Positions 30,956 through 43,942 of a stretch of DNA of 64,000 nt are shown here, piece after piece. Both the position numbers and the translations under genes were made by a program. The notes beneath the pieces are model-generated. The model was not told the DNA's origin, searched no databases, and saw nothing but the letters and a program-made list of their open reading frames with translations. Origin of the DNA: Terfezia claveryi (Eukaryota > Ascomycota > Pezizomycetes > Pezizales > Pezizaceae); contig WHUX01000164.1 in NCBI GenBank assembly GCA_015179025.1, forward strand, positions 1-64,000. The letters are read 5' to 3'. Numbering within the stretch: position 1 is the first letter of the stretch; each line of letters starts with the position of its first letter.

Positions 30956-31474
30956 TCAATGTAGAACCTCGACACCGTAGATACCCTTCCCCGAGATCCC
31001 CGCCCACAGGCACTGTACATCCCTCATCTTTTGCAGCAATGCACAAACCTCCCTCTTGTGCGTCTTTGAGAACTCGTGGAGGTCCCACTTGAGTTTCATA
31101 TCGGCGGGGGACTCTGGTACATGACTCATGAATGACCACATGCGCATCTCTAGCGTGACGGAATGTAGGAAGTGGGTCTGTGCGTCATTTTGGAGACCCG
31201 AAACTTCTGAAAGGAAATAACTGTGGAGGTGGCGATATCGGCTCGTATTTGGCCTTGCTGCGTGGATGGTCTCGAGGCGTGTATTGAGGATGTCCACGCG
31301 AGCAAAGAGGTTTCGGATGTCGCCAGCGAGGTCAACGAGAGAGGTTTTAAGTTCATCGTGGCAGGTTTGGGGGTTCTGGGGCTGCGCTGGGACGGGACTG
31401 GGTGAATTGCCGGAGGACGCGGTTTGGTGACCCAAGGTGAGCTTTTGAAGGTTCGGGGTTCGAGAAATTCCCAT
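30956..31474 (-). CDS. Orphan protein, ~172 aa
   Basis: From ATG 31474 the frame reads MGISRTPNLQKLTLG and then a Pro/Gln linker (SPSPVPAQPQNPQT). A long helical, probably coiled-coil region follows: LKTSLVDLAGDIRNLFARVD, ILNTRLETIHAAR, SYFLSEVSGLQNDAQTHFL and MKLKWDLHEFSKTHKREV. The protein ends GIYGVEVLH. Codons upstream to 31540 are open but lack an ATG. The amino-acid make-up is protein-like and the frame is the only long one here. I do not recognise the family; no neighbours suggest a role. Confidence 0.45.
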   Translation of the reverse strand: MGISRTPNLQKLTLGHQTASSGNSPSPVPAQPQNPQTCHDELKTSLVDLAGDIRNLFARVDILNTRLETIHAARPNTSRYRHLHSYFLSEVSGLQNDAQTHFLHSVTLEMRMWSFMSHVPESPADMKLKWDLHEFSKTHKREVCALLQKMRDVQCLWAGISGKGIYGVEVLH

Positions 31475-31599
31475 TGATGTAAAGGAGAGTAGAAGGTATG
31501 TTGTTGGCACCCTTGTGAATTCGAAATATTGATCCAGCACCGATATGGTGATGGGTAGTTGCTATCGCTTGACGTTCGTTATGCTGTGGCAATCTCTGT

Positions 31600-32727
31600 A
31601 ATCACACTGATGGAACTCACGTGCTATGGCGGGGAGGGCGCTCTATTAATAGCATTTGACGATTTCAGCTAATTTGGCGTGGCCATTCTGACTAGTGGTA
31701 TTGGTACAGAGTCCGGATAAATTATTATATTAGGGACAACTCTTCCAAACAATTAGAGCTTGACTAACTGGCATTGATTTTGCAATTAATAATGCACAGG
31801 GGAAGAATCGAGAACTGAATTTGTTGTATCCACTTTGAATAATTGAGGAGTCTGAGTTTTGATGAAGCTAGAAGATGTAACTCAATAGACAGCTCTTGCA
31901 ATTCTGGAGGTAATCATACATTAGTACCTCCACAAGAATTCTGCTTTTGGATTCGTATTATGTTGATTTAACCAAGTACAGGAATATATCATAACAATTT
32001 CCTATGTACTACAGCAAAGTTTCTAGGCAAGAAATTATTTTCAATTGAAAGAAAGTTGGGTTAAAGGGTGGAAGGAAATACCTAGTAATGTGAACGTAAC
32101 CTATGCCTGAAGCGCATTTTATGTTGCCGCATACCCGAAAGTTTGGTTCTTGGTAGACTTCGCTTAGGAGAGACCAATATTTTGTGTTGTGGCGCCACAT
32201 AGCGTCTAAAGAATAACCTCCAGACCTATTTGTATTATTGATTTGTGAAGCAAAAAGCTAATCCAATCCATAATCCATTCATCCATTTACTCCACAGCAT
32301 CTCAGCAGCATCATCCTCATCAGGGGTATTTTTATTGAGCCAGCCTACCATCTCATGTAAGTTTTATGTTGCCTGCAAACTGGGGTATAAATTTGAATAG
32401 CTGGTACTTGTCCCTAGCGTCTTCCTCTCCAGTTTTCTCCTCCTGCTTCAACCCCCACTAGGCCAACTGAGGTCTTTTTGCGCCTGCCTCCGTGCCATTT
32501 TGGCTAACCGGTCCGCTGGTATTTCCTCTAAGCCCATAGCTTAGAGGCAAGGTACGAATGGGAAGAGTGGGGAGAAGAGGCCAAATTACCAGTGGAACAA
32601 GCAGGCATGCAACCTGCTGCGGCAGACACAACGACAGTCCCACGCCGATCGCGACGATAAAGAGCAAGGAGCGCCAACAAGGAAGAACGAGCGCCCCAGC
32701 CCTAACATCACTGGTTCTCCTACTGGA
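31600..32727. other. No confident gene
   Basis: AT-rich sequence to about 32400, then GC-richer DNA without a convincing frame. It ends at a LINE tail. Confidence 0.3.
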
Positions 32728-32780
32728 CCCCCCCCCCTAACGGGACCACATTGGAGTAACAAGTATTTCAAAAAAAAATC
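32728..32780 (+). mobile_element. LINE 3' tail, short
   Basis: taacgggaccacattggag and aacaagtatttc followed by A's match the distal half of the LINE tail. The usual gtggctcctcatgg part is replaced by a C run. Confidence 0.55.
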
Positions 32781-33295
32781 AGGGGTAACAACAGAATCCT
32801 GAGGCACTGGGACATCTTTGACAACCTGCCACTGCCTACCAGTCGAGGGAGCAGTCATATACGGCCCAAGGTCGCCGCGGTCCCCCGGATGTATTTCTGG
32901 GGCAGATATCTTCAGTCAAATGACGGTAGGATTGCAAACGGGGAAGGATAGACTCTGGAAATAATACAGGCAGAGAAAGTGAATATACCAGCGAACATCC
33001 AAATCATAATATCACAGGCAGCAACGGCAATGAAGAGCGGCAACGCATACGAAACCGCCTATCGAAACTGACATAAAACAAATGCTTTAGAAGAAAAAGA
33101 AAAAAAAGAAAGAAAGGCGCTTATGATAGCGGGGTAACGAGGTCTGTGCGAACATGAAGAGGCAGCATCTCAATCGGCACCCGTCGCGAAGGGGAGGGAG
33201 AAGGAGAGGGAAAGAGATGCTCGGCCAAAGAATACGCACAGGGCCGAACATAAGCCAGCCCAGGAACGGTGCTCAACAAAGGGAGCGGTTGCATC

Positions 33296-33405
33296 CCTTT
33301 TTTTTTTTTTTTTTTCCACTCATTCTCCTATTCGGTCCCAGTAAGGGGACCATCCATGAGGAGCCACGGGGAAATCCGGGTGGGTTCAGGACAAGGCGAG
33401 GGCGT
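33296..33405 (-). mobile_element. LINE 3'-tail insertion with 9-bp target duplication
   Basis: A T-run (33298-33316) is followed by the complement of the tail (ggtcccagtaaggggacc, gaggagccac). The direct repeat GGTTGCATC flanks it (33287-33295 and 33406-33414), showing insertion as a unit of 110 bp. Confidence 0.75.
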
Positions 33406-33414
33406 GGTTGCATC

Positions 33415-36400
33415 GGGGCCATTAAATTAAGAGCATTGGCGGAAGGCGGCTCCAATCAAGTATAGCCGAACACAATGCGGTGGTGGATTGAGGAAGACAA
33501 TCTGGGAGTCGAAATCGTGGGTTATACTTGAAAGAGAACAGACCAAGAACGCCCAGGTAAAGGTGGATGAGGGATGCTAGTCGGTCTGCTTCTCATTAAC
33601 CTCCAACTCGTGTGTCCTCTGAAGCCCATGGCAGTATCAACCTCTCTTCCCTCTTCTAGGAGCTCTTTGATTTCATTTTCCAGTTGTGACCTCGGTGGCG
33701 TGCCTCGGGAGGCGTTGACTACGGAATCCTTGAGGAAGCAGAGCCTGCAGGTGCCCCAGTTTTCAATGTCACGGTGATGCCTGCTCGTGCTGGCTCAGCT
33801 AGAGTGGATTTGCACCGTAGATATATTTTTCCCCGCTTACCCTAGCTTCCCCCTCTATACTCATTGAAGAGGTCGTCGTGCATTGCTTGTCTCCACTGCT
33901 GCCGTCCGTGAAAGCCACTATTCATCCTTTTTCCGGCTGTTTAGTTATCCTGGGACCCTAGTTTTCTTCGTGATTTGAACGACCGTCGTCTAGTTCGAAC
34001 AAAGTGGTGTCTTCGATAAGGCTTGTCGGTGGTATAGAACATCTTCCTAGTTGTCGGTGGTATAGAACATCTTCCTAGACTAACCTTCAAGCTTGACTCC
34101 TTCCATACATGAGGCGATCTTGATCCAGGCTTGACCTGATTGTGGGATAAGCTCTTGCATGACTGGATCCAGGGTCTTGATCCCCCTGACTACCTATAAG
34201 ACTGAGATATCGTTGAGTTTGACTGTGAGGGGTTCGGTGCCGGCTGGTAGCTAAGCTTGGTATGGTTACTGTAGTGGTAAGCTAGGTGATCGTGGGGAGC
34301 ACTTGGTACTCGATCCTCTCTATTGTCGACAGCTTTGTTATGTATTTGCCCCATGGTACCCGGTCCCCTTGAGAGCCGGTTATGATGAGGGGTTGACATC
34401 GTCTACATAGGAGAGGAGAAGAATCTTTAGTTCAGTCGCAATGGCTCCGTTCACAGCGTCTGGGGCCTTGGGGTGTCATTCTCCGTGTATATGTAAGTCT
34501 ATCGGTTTCCTGGAGTGGCCCAGTGAGATAAATTAGCCAAAGGACGTAAATAACGGGGTTACCTTGAGGGTTGCCTTAATGCATGTGTATCTGTCCCTGA
34601 TTGCTCCGACCCAGTAACTGTCCGAGGTCCTTGGGCCAGAGGGAGTTGATTGTTGGTATCCACGTCCTACCTTGGCTGAGGTCTCTTTAATGCTTGTATA
34701 AGAGTTGTGTCCTGTATTGAAGTCTGAGACGATGTCCTTACCGTTTAGGGCTGGGTGAGAGGGTGGAGTGAAAGCATTGTCCTAGAGCCTGTTTGATTTT
34801 TTATACTGAGATCATCATTGCATCTGCACTAAAGGTAGGGGAACAGGCTGTGGGATTTCTGTAGCTCTTGTGACACGACTCCAATGAGAACCGCGGGTAT
34901 CCATCCTTTGGCTAAGTGCAATTTCGGTCTTAGAATCAGTCTCAGGGATTCTGTAGCTCATTCCGTCATCCCAGGTGACCTTGGTCTGTTTGTGATGCTA
35001 CTGTCATCAGGACCTTTTGGACGTCGTCGGGGTATGCCTCCTTATCATGTGAGGGTGAAGTCATAATGGTCGGGGCGAGGCATCCTGAGAACTCTTGATT
35101 ATGGCATTGGAAGGCCTCAACGGCTTCCTTAATGGTCCCATATGAATTCCAGCAGATCTAGCTTTGTGGTGTTGGTATTTGGGTCCTTGGAACCTTACTC
35201 TTCCCAAAACTATTTCGAATAGCCCTTCCTTTCTGTTTAATTTCTTTTGAGCTTCTTGGCCCCTGATATACAATCCTCCATGCTTTGAGTCCTGGCTACC
35301 TTTCTTCCTTGAGGTGTGGCTTTGTTGTCCCACCACTTTTTGGATGAGCTGATGACGTTGTGGCAGACATGGTTGATACATTTGCCTCACAGATTCTATG
35401 TATCTTGGTGGTGCGTGGCTGGGATGAACTCAGGATTACGTTCTTGGTCAGATTCCAAGAAGACCCAGTCAATAGTCAGTACAGTCTTGTCCACGGTGGG
35501 GGCCAGGCTCAAGGTTACCCCTGTTAGGGTGTGGTCGGGGCCTAGCCATGCCGGGTCCTTAGCACTTCCTCCCCGTTCGGTTGGACTGGGCACGAGCCGA
35601 GCCTTAGGTATCGTTGGGACCTAAGCAGTTGAGATCGAACAAGGAGACTGCAGTACCTGTCTTGAATGTGACAACATATGACGGCATGTCTTGGGTTGAG
35701 GGCAATACATAGACCGTAGTCCCTGTTGTGTTGATGGTGTGGATAACCCAGCTGACATGATTTGTGTTGAAATTCTCTATGAAGAGGTTAGCTGCGTTGT
35801 CATTACCTGTTTCAGATGCTCTTACCTTGGGGGAAGTCTGGGTTGCAAACAAGTTCCAGAAGAAAGGATCGTTTCCACAGAAGAGGGATGAGGAAGTGTT
35901 CTCAATTCTTGGCCTGTTGCAGGGCAATCTCTGGGGATCCTTAGGCTGCTAGGGGTCAGCCTGCTTGGGGGTGTGGTTCCATTGTGGCTGGCATTGGGGT
36001 GTGGGATGTGTTGCTCGGGGAGCCTTTCCCAGTATGTTTGTTGATGGGTTGCGGGTTGTAGGGTGCATTATCGGTCTCGCCTCTCTAGAGTTTCTGCCCA
36101 AGCTTGTAGGGTTTCCAGGTAGGCTTGCTCCTCGCCCCTGAACGTTAATGTTGCTCCCGTATCAACTTCGGGAGTCCCCTCTTAGAATATTTCCGAAATC
36201 GACTTGAAGGTCCTTCAGAAGTAATTGACCTATGTATCCCCTCGCTGTATATAGGATACTGTCGTGGTTTGAATGGATCTCAGTATTTTTCGTTTCGGGG
36301 GCGTCTTGTTGTCATCGGCTCGAGTCCTGCTAAGTACTTATGTATTCTTCTTGTTGAATGTTTGGGAATTTCTCGTGGTCTTCACATTGTCCAACTTAAC

Positions 36401-37400
36401 GATTCGGTGGTTTGCCTAGAACACCGTCGTTTGTTACCCTGAAGTATTGGATTCTGAGTTGCTGATGCCTGCACAAGCCGGTTTTGAACCGCCTAACGGT
36501 TTATGGCTCGTGTTGGCTATTATGTACTTCCATTCGGCTGTTGGTTCCTGATTCCAGTGTGCAGGCATTGCCAGGGGACCAGTGATGCTGTTGTTAGGAT
36601 GAAGGCGGCTTGTCGCCGGCGGAGTGCTGGCTCTACCGTGGCTTCCAGGTTGAAGGTGGTTATTTTTGTTATTTTGCTTGTCCTGGCCTTTGTTGCTCGT
36701 TTCTTATTGTGTGCGTGTGTTAGCTTTGGCCCGCTTTTGTGTTTGTATCCTCGGTTGGTAAATTTGTGGTTCCCTTTTCCATGTGGGTGTTGATGTCGAC
36801 TTCCGAGGAGCAAACTCCCGCAGGTAGGACAGGTGATGCCTTGTTGGTGATGGCGATAGTTGAAGGGCTTGCCGTCAGGTCAATCCGGGTCATGTCTAAG
36901 TAGTTTTCCGGCTTCTTTTGTAGGATTGCACACGTTTCGAGCCGTTCGAGGGCTAGCAAGTCTTTAGCTAGATGATCAGTCCCATCGCTGATCCTGGGAT
37001 CGTAGAACCCCTAGTTCTTGCTGAACTGGGTCAGGGACCGTGTTTATTGCCGTAGTCCCGGCATCGCTTCTGTAGTTCACGCCTTTCTTATTGTTGCTTT
37101 TATAATTGTATTTCCGTCCCCCAATATTTGGAAGACCCGAGGATTCTTGCTCAAACGTTTGGTGCTTGTTTCTTATTCTGTGTCCTCAGCTGCGATCTCG
37201 TGGGACATGGCTGAGATGCGCCTGTAGATACCAAGTCCGACAGAGCCCAGCGGATCTCCCTCTACCTAGCTGTGGATCGTAGTCCGTGGGAGTGCTTCCT
37301 GGAGGTGCTGATTGGTGGGGTGAAGGGGTTGCTGAGACTGATCTGGACCTCGATAGATCGTAGGATTTCACAATCCACTAAAGCCGTTCCGGGGATGCGG
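33415..37400 (-). pseudogene. Strongly decayed LINE (ORF2 endonuclease region and upstream)
   Basis: The minus strand holds broken frames that resemble a Tad-like ORF2. LGPDHTLTGVTLSLAPTVD with VLTIDWVFLESD (35593-35396) looks like the end of the endonuclease domain. Next, SSSKKWWDNKATPQGRK and DCISGAKKLKRN (35390-35100) look like the linker before the reverse transcriptase. A 107-codon frame at 35927-35604 (NDPFFWNLFATQTSP) is upstream. Further frames at 36500-37370 could be ORF1. No reverse-transcriptase motif survives recognisably. Identification rests on weak similarity. Confidence 0.4.
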
Positions 37401-37589
37401 TCTCTCTTCATAAGTTAGCAGAGCCTTTATACCATTAATGACTCATAAATTAAGAAAAAGGGGGGTCGCGGTAGTTATGTACATATTCTTGTTGTAGGTA
37501 GCGAGGGCTACCCCGTTGAGTCGTCTGCTTGTCTGTACCTTCTCTGGTTGTAGAGTTCCAACAAAGCACTCGTTATATCTGTGTAGGGA

Positions 37590-37660
37590 TTCCCCCAGGG
37601 TGGCTCATCATGGTCCCCTTACTGGAACCGCATATGAGTAATGAAAATAAAATAAAAAAA
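37590..37660 (+). mobile_element. LINE 3'-tail insertion (71 bp)
   Basis: gggtggctcatcatgg, cccttactggaaccgcat and an A-rich end match the tail. Flanks tgtgtaggga (37580-37589) and tgtggaggaa (37661-37670) agree at 8 of 10 positions and may be an aged target duplication. Confidence 0.6.
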
Positions 37661-39620
37661 TGTGGAGGAATGTCCGATCAGGTTAACTCCCGCCCGACAC
37701 CTGAATTATTCCGAACTACTGTATGTTCGGTCACTCAGCTGTACAGTCCTTCCAAATTTATCCCGACCATGTAAATTCTGTACAAGTAGCAGTTATGGCC
37801 CTGCTGATTGGCCAGATATCCAGATCCCTGAACGCTGTATTACCCTGATCTTCAATGTACATGTATACATAATACCTATATCCTACGCTCCAGCACTCTG
37901 TTTTTAGTGCCTATACGTTAAGCAGGTATCAATTTCGTCACACGCTTCTATTTTCTGCTCTCTACACTGCAGCCCTCGTATATTGCCAACTACCAGTACT
38001 GTCCCCATATCTTCACAGACTTCTCCATGTCTTTTAGTTAACGTCCGTTTCCTAACTTTTTTTTTCCATTATATATACCGTTTCCTAGCGAATATACGTA
38101 CATATATACAGTGTTCCTCAGGAACATCAATATTTATGCCATCTCAGAACTGAAGGGAGTATGCCCAGGGGCACTAACTTCGGCAATCCGAGAGCGTGGA
38201 CTAGATTTCTTCCGGGTTCCAATCCTCGACGACGAAATATAGTCAACTCCATTCCTCACAGCATGCAGCACTTCCTCACGCCGGGGTTGTGCCCGTCACC
38301 CGTAATACCCTTTGTGTCCACCCGTCCCCTGCGAACTGAAGCTCATCTGAGCACTATCATGCAACGACATAAAGCCTCTTCACCTAGGAGCACCAACATT
38401 GCCAGCATGATAGCACCTCTCACATCAATTTCATGACCAGTCTCTTTCGCGGCATTCCGAATATATTGGTATCTGAGATATTCTTACCAGATATGGATCA
38501 TAAAGAATCAACAGAAGTTCAATGGCAGCACAATCAAAAGATTTACCTGAACGGAACCTCCGCAGAGAGTAGGCAGGGAAATCCAGACCAATTCACAATT
38601 TCAAAAACTGTGCCCATGGAGCAATTTGACAGTGAAGTATAGGCGAAGCCCCAGCTTGTATACTCCTCCACGTATTCGAGAATGTGGGGATACCGAACTT
38701 GAGTGAAGGCTCGACACCACTGATCCCAAATTTACCTTCAGACTGAGTAATCATGTCCTGAGGGTGGAGGATGGGAACTGGATGTATATAGATTGGGAGA
38801 ATTTCCACTGTAGTTAGCCTAAGCAATACAGTCCTTTCTCAGCTGAAAAACTAATTGACCTCGATACAACTTTTCAAGATTGTTTTTCTTCACCTAAGAA
38901 TGAATATACACCGTTGGATGGGCCCAAGAAAAACACATCTATTTCACCAAGATATTAGCAGTGGAGGAAATATGGAAACCATAGGACCTCAAGAGGCACT
39001 AACCTCCGGAAAATGAGCAAAACGGAAACGTGTTCCTAATTGGCCTGCGGAAAATTTCACCGGAGCCTTGGAACACTCTCTATAACACAACAGCCCAAGA
39101 CGCTATCGCCTCTCCCAACTAACTCCTGCGGACTTTGGGCACTATCTCCTTCCCTACCACAATACCATCAACTCCTCTAGGTACCGCGGGTTCACCATGG
39201 TGCTATGGGCGAGTGCTGTGCGCGGCACCCTCCAAATCCGTCCGCGGGTTGAATGCCACCGAGTGACTGGTTTGCTGTCCTCAAGGTAGCTCCGTTGCTG
39301 CGCAGTTGGGACAGTCTAAATAATTATGCCATAAATAACGTGCTTGGAGGATTGCTTGTATTGTGGATATGCTAGATCTAACCTGTATAGGTTGGAAGGA
39401 GGAAATGCAAAAGAGAAACATATCTATGTAGACAGATTGAGCTCGAACGTAAAAAAAGATATAGAGGGGTAACGGCATATTTCCTAAAAGTGTTCCTCAT
39501 TCACTGTGCCCTGGGAGAGATTTAGCTATGCCGGCATAAGTGATCCTGGGAGTTCTCTTACCTATGGCTGCCAAATCACTACAGAACCCCATCAAACACA
39601 ATCATAAATATAGTAGTAAA
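37661..39620. other. No confident gene
   Basis: Short frames only. A plus-strand frame at 38161-38436 begins MPRGTNFGNPRAWTRF but has no supporting features. AT-rich patches contain TATA-like words at 38075-38110. Confidence 0.3.
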
Positions 39621-39629
39621 AAATAACGC

Positions 39630-39990
39630 CCTATAACAACCTCACACTCCAAAAATCACCATGAACAATACCCAAAGCAAGTACACTATCTGACTACACG
39701 CGCAGAGCCGGTAAGCACAAAACAAGTATATGTGCCATCAGAACAGACACCCGTCTTTCCGTGTGGCTCCTCATGATCCCCTTACTGGGATCGAATAGGA
39801 GTAATGTGTGCAAAAAAAGAAAAAAGCCACCAGAACAGATGTCCAGCATGCTAGTGAAGAATAATGAATCCCCATCCCCAAAAAGAGTACTGCAGATGAG
39901 TGGATCAAGACGTACGATATCTGACCTCCCACGCAGAACCCATAATCACAAAACTCGCTTACACAAGTAGACGCGCACCAAAACAGAGAT
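39630..39990. repeat. Diverged tandem duplication interrupted by a LINE tail
   Basis: The block tatctgac ... cgcagagcc ... cacaaaac occurs at about 39690 and again at about 39918, about 150 bp apart once the LINE tail is discounted. Confidence 0.5.
39748..39825 (+). mobile_element. LINE 3'-tail insertion (78 bp) with target duplication
   Basis: cgtgtggctcctcatgat and cttactgggatcgaataggag lead into a short A-rich end. Flanking GCCATCAGAACAGA (39734-39747) and GCCACCAGAACAGA (39826-39839) are direct repeats with one mismatch. Confidence 0.75.
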
Positions 39991-40003
39991 ACCAATGCCA
40001 CAC

Positions 40004-40899
40004 TTATGATGATGAAGGAATTTCATTGTCTCCGGTGGTGAATTCCCGAACTTCATCCACGACATAGAATGGGATATGCACATTGTCAACCAGAGAAGTC
40101 AAGTACGGCGATATGGCTTCGAGCATGACATCCCTATTCAATCTGACCTGCAAGGGAATACCTCGTGGTTGCAAAACCAATCCAGCCCATTCACTCTTTG
40201 TTGGCAACCTTTCAACCCGGACAAGATGTGGTTCGGCCTCACACCGTGTGTCAAATCCGCCACATGTACACATGTTGTGCATATCCGGTATATCGTCCCA
40301 TTGCAGTATTGGAATAATGATTCTTCGGAACTCCTGAGTATTTGCAAGTTTCAGATTTCTTTCCTCGGTGACCAAACTCTCCGGGGCCCACCCAGGTTTG
40401 TTTTCTGAGACCGGCTTACGCTCTTTTGGCCAGGGGTGGTAGGAGCATACTTGACAGAGGTAATTTTGATTGGTTTTTTGCTTCTTAGCGGTGTGCGCAC
40501 GCACACGAAGTACCGCTTGTAACTTCGTAACTAGTTCTTGTCGTAATGTTGGTGAGCGCCGCCAACTACAGCGTACCTGTATCCATAACGAGCCATCGTC
40601 TCACTGGGTCTCTCCTGTTCCCCTAGGTCCACCCTACAATCCTCGCACACATTCGTGTGACACACATAACAGCGGTTCGTATCCTTGGTACACAACGGGT
40701 ATGGTTTATGTAGTCTGCCGCTACTGATAGTGTGGTTAAGCAGGGAGTTAATGGCAGGACATGTTTCGGCCAGGTGGTTGATGTTGGACTGATGAGCAAA
40801 GGAGATGATCGTTCTGAGAATTGGGTAAATGCCTAAGATTCGCATTAGCAATTGAGGACTGCGTGCGGTAGGCGTAGAAGTGGATTCGGGTGCATGCAT
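40004..40899 (-). pseudogene. F-box-like Cys-rich protein, copy 1 (frameshifted)
   Basis: From ATG 40899 the frame reads ARSPQLLMRILGIYPIL, LAETCPAINSLLN and CYVCHTNVCEDCR, collinear with the intact copies at 43943-44755 and 58932-59765. It stops at a TAG near 40530 after the family's YAVVG block. The next frame resumes at once (QELVTKLQAVLRVRAH, YLCQVCSYHP, WDDIPDMHNMCTC, EPHLVRVERLPTKSEW, HIPFYVVD). The usual stop after Y-V-[VI]-D is lost, and the frame runs 15 codons more. One or two bases changed near 40515 account for the break; the gap is too short for an intron. Confidence 0.65.
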
Positions 40900-42760
40900 C
40901 GTGGTTTCTTATGGGTTGTGGATTATAGTATGAGACATGTCGTAAATTTTCTCAGGGAGCGGTTTAAGAGTAGGGAAATAGTGGGGGAGCAATTACGTCT
41001 CTCTTGAAAGATACTATCAAGTGACCTTACCATGTGGAGAAAAGGATATCATTAGGCCTTTCAGAGACATGACGCATTGCTACAAATATAGTGGACCAGG
41101 TGAGCTAAGTAATTTAGGGTACTGAGCATTAGTTGTAACGGCAATCGACCATATCGAAGTCACCCTGAACTCCATTTTCTTATGTTCGATTGTGCTTGCT
41201 TTTAGGTTCTGAGACTTCTTATTTGTTTTATTTTTTATTTGTTTTCTTATGAGACTCGATCCTAACTTTCTTATCGTAGAGCTGGTTAGTACTTTGTGTT
41301 AGCCGCACACGCAAATTCAGCACATTGACTCATAGATATGTAATACCATTTTTTTTTGGCTGGTTGTGGCTATCTAAAGCTATACCAAATTGTGCAATTG
41401 GAAAGTAAGAATTCTTTCAATCACAATCAGAGCAATTATCTAAGAACTGTACCTATCTAATTACAATTCATTACTATAGGTATCATATTCATGTATCATA
41501 TATAACTGGTCAAGTGTTTATTAGTTGGTGATGAGTCTATCCTACTGTTGCATTATCATAACCGAGTCCAAAAGCTGTTATCTATGGTTTCTCACTGCCT
41601 TATTAAACTATATAATTTATGCTGGCATGTGGGTATGATAGAAGAATAACCAAGATTATCTCCTCCCCTAGGCCAATCCCTGCACCTCTCCACCGAGTGT
41701 CAGAAACAAAAGACAGATTACCCGCAAGCGAAAACTCTCCGAACTCTATGTTTAAATGTCACCGGACGCAGGTGGAAGCTTCGCCCAAAATCTGGGAGCG
41801 CAAGTAATAGGGTTCCCTCCGAACGCTGGTGAAATTCACCCGATCCAAACTGTCCCTTGGTGCTCCATCAGTACAAATTCATTACTCGTACTCAAGTTTA
41901 TCCGTCCTATGAACAGAGACCGCATCTCCGGAACAGCTCCAGTAGATTAGATTATCCAATCCCAGGGCCGGTCTCCCGGATTAAAAATCTAAATTTCTCC
42001 TTCACCCTTTAACCCGCAATGCCGCCCAAACCCCCTTATACCACACTCCTGATCCCTTTCTCCCTTATTCCGAGTCATGCGACCCATTCCCAACTCCAGA
42101 GGTGAGGTGCATTCTGAATGTAGACAATCCCCGAATGTTGTTTCACCCACATCAGAGTTCTTTTCTGTGAGACTGTGACGATCTGGTCTTTCACAATAGA
42201 TTATACCCACGATTCCGCCATCCTATTGACCACATCCGCAGCCCAGGCGATGGCGCGCCCTGACTGTCTCATGTCACCACATCCCTCCCCCTTCGCCAAT
42301 GCTGTCCCCAACATCTCTGCATCCATGACCATGGCAAACCTTCCCATGTATGCATCCGCCCCCATATAGCTGCCGCCGCCACCTGTTCTGCTCTGCTCGT
42401 ATCCGAATACTCCCCCACCGCCTACGCATCAACATCCCTGGTTTCCAGGCTAATTTGTGTGTTGTAGACGATCCACCGCAGCTATATCTCTTCCCTGTTA
42501 AAACCCATCCCGCCAGCTCCAGTTAATACCTCAGGATCACACTCTTTAACCTCCACCTCCGAACAGACGGATAATTGGTAATTCACAGCACCTCTACCTC
42601 CTGTAGCCTTTCTCCGGATCTGTTATGCTACCGGCTCTAGCTCCGGTAAATGCCTGATATATACCGAAGCCCCCTATATAATCCTCTTCCGGTACATGGC
42701 GTTCTCCAGCTCTAATATACGCGCCAGCTCGTAAACCCTCCCCCCAGTAACCCCCCCGAC
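40900..42760. other. No confident gene
   Basis: The 900 bp upstream of the broken F-box-like gene is AT-rich and could contain its old promoter. The rest is C-rich on plus without convincing frames. Confidence 0.3.
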
Positions 42761-42769
42761 AAGCCCTCT

Positions 42770-43860
42770 ACCCACCTTGAGCCTCGATTGCTCCTCGCTG
42801 GGCGTCGAGTACAACGCGCTCCGGTATGGGAATTACAGTACAGGGGGCATGGTGAGCGGTTGGCGACAAATCCTCTTTGCGCATGGTTCGACTGGCGCGG
42901 TTAGGCCGACTGGAGCTTTGGTGACCACCGTTATGTCCGATTGGCGATCGCTCGGTCGGTGGTGTGGGACTTTCATCGCTCGCTGGTGGGTTCACAGTTC
43001 CAACGTTCATTGGGAGGTGTGGTTGCTGTCATATGTGGTGTGATCATGTGCTGTGAGGAAGTTCTCAGTCGGTGCCGGATTTCCGTGCTCGCTTCTTCCG
43101 ATGTTCCGACGTTCGTTTTGGAGGTGTGGGTGGCTATCAGATGTGAAGCAGGATAATGCGCTGTGACGGGATGCTCGGTCGATGAGTTTGACAGTTCCGA
43201 CGTTCCTTTGGGGAGTGTGGGTGCCATTATATTTGGGGAGAGATAATCCGCTTTGAGAAGATTTTGTGGTGATATCCGAGTGGCGCGCTGTGAGGGGATG
43301 CTCGGTCGGTGGGGCGGGGGTCTCATGCTCACTTCTTGCTTGCATGTTTCCGACGTTCCTTTGGGAGGTGGGAGTGCCAAATATTATGTGGGGTGGGATA
43401 ATGCGCCACGAGGAGATGCTGGTCGGCGCGGCGCGGCGGGAGTTTCGTCCTCGCTTGTTGATCACCGTTCCAACATTCCTTTGGTAGGTGGGACATCGTA
43501 TGCGAGATGGGATAATGTGCTGGGAGATACATACACGGACGGCGTTGCGGGTGTTATTGTACGTGACGTGGGATAATGTGCTGTGGGATAATGTGCTGTG
43601 GGGAGATACTCGGTCAGGAGCGCGGGAGTGTCATGCTCGCTCGTGGGTTCACCCGTTCCGACGTTCAGTGGGACCGTACGTGGCGTGAGATCATGCGCTG
43701 TGAGAGATGCTCAGTCGGTACCGGGGTTTCATGCTCGCTTCTGTCTTACATGTTCCGACGTTCCTTTGGGAAGTGGGGGTGCCATCGTATGTTGGGTGGG
43801 AAATTGCGCCGTGAGGAGCTCATATGTGAAGTAGGATAATGCGGTGTGAGGAGATACCCC
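42770..43860. repeat. Irregular ~100-bp satellite array
   Basis: Units share gttccgacgttcctttgg, gtgggataatgcgctgtg and gatgctcggtcgg. At least seven copies of the first block are spaced 90-185 bp apart (near 42998, 43100, 43193, 43348, 43467, 43651, 43751). Many frames on both strands are open across it because of the repeat; I call none of them genes. Confidence 0.8.
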
Positions 43861-43876
43861 TCAACAGGATAATTCG

Positions 43877-43903
43877 ATCTATCTATCTATCTATCTATCT
43901 ATC
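43877..43903. repeat. (ATCT)n microsatellite
   Basis: About six to seven tandem copies of atct, just 3' of the downstream F-box-like gene end. Confidence 0.9.
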
Positions 43904-43942
43904 TGCCAATTGATAAAAATGAAAAGAATGAAAAAAAGAGGT

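Noticed and set aside
33296..37400. The LINE tail at 33.3 kb as the 3' end of the decayed LINE to its right
   Set aside because: The tail has its own 9-bp duplication GGTTGCATC on both sides, so it inserted separately.
42777..43839. Many 65-150 codon ORFs on both strands
   Set aside because: They arise from the GC-rich satellite array and do not keep a common frame between units.
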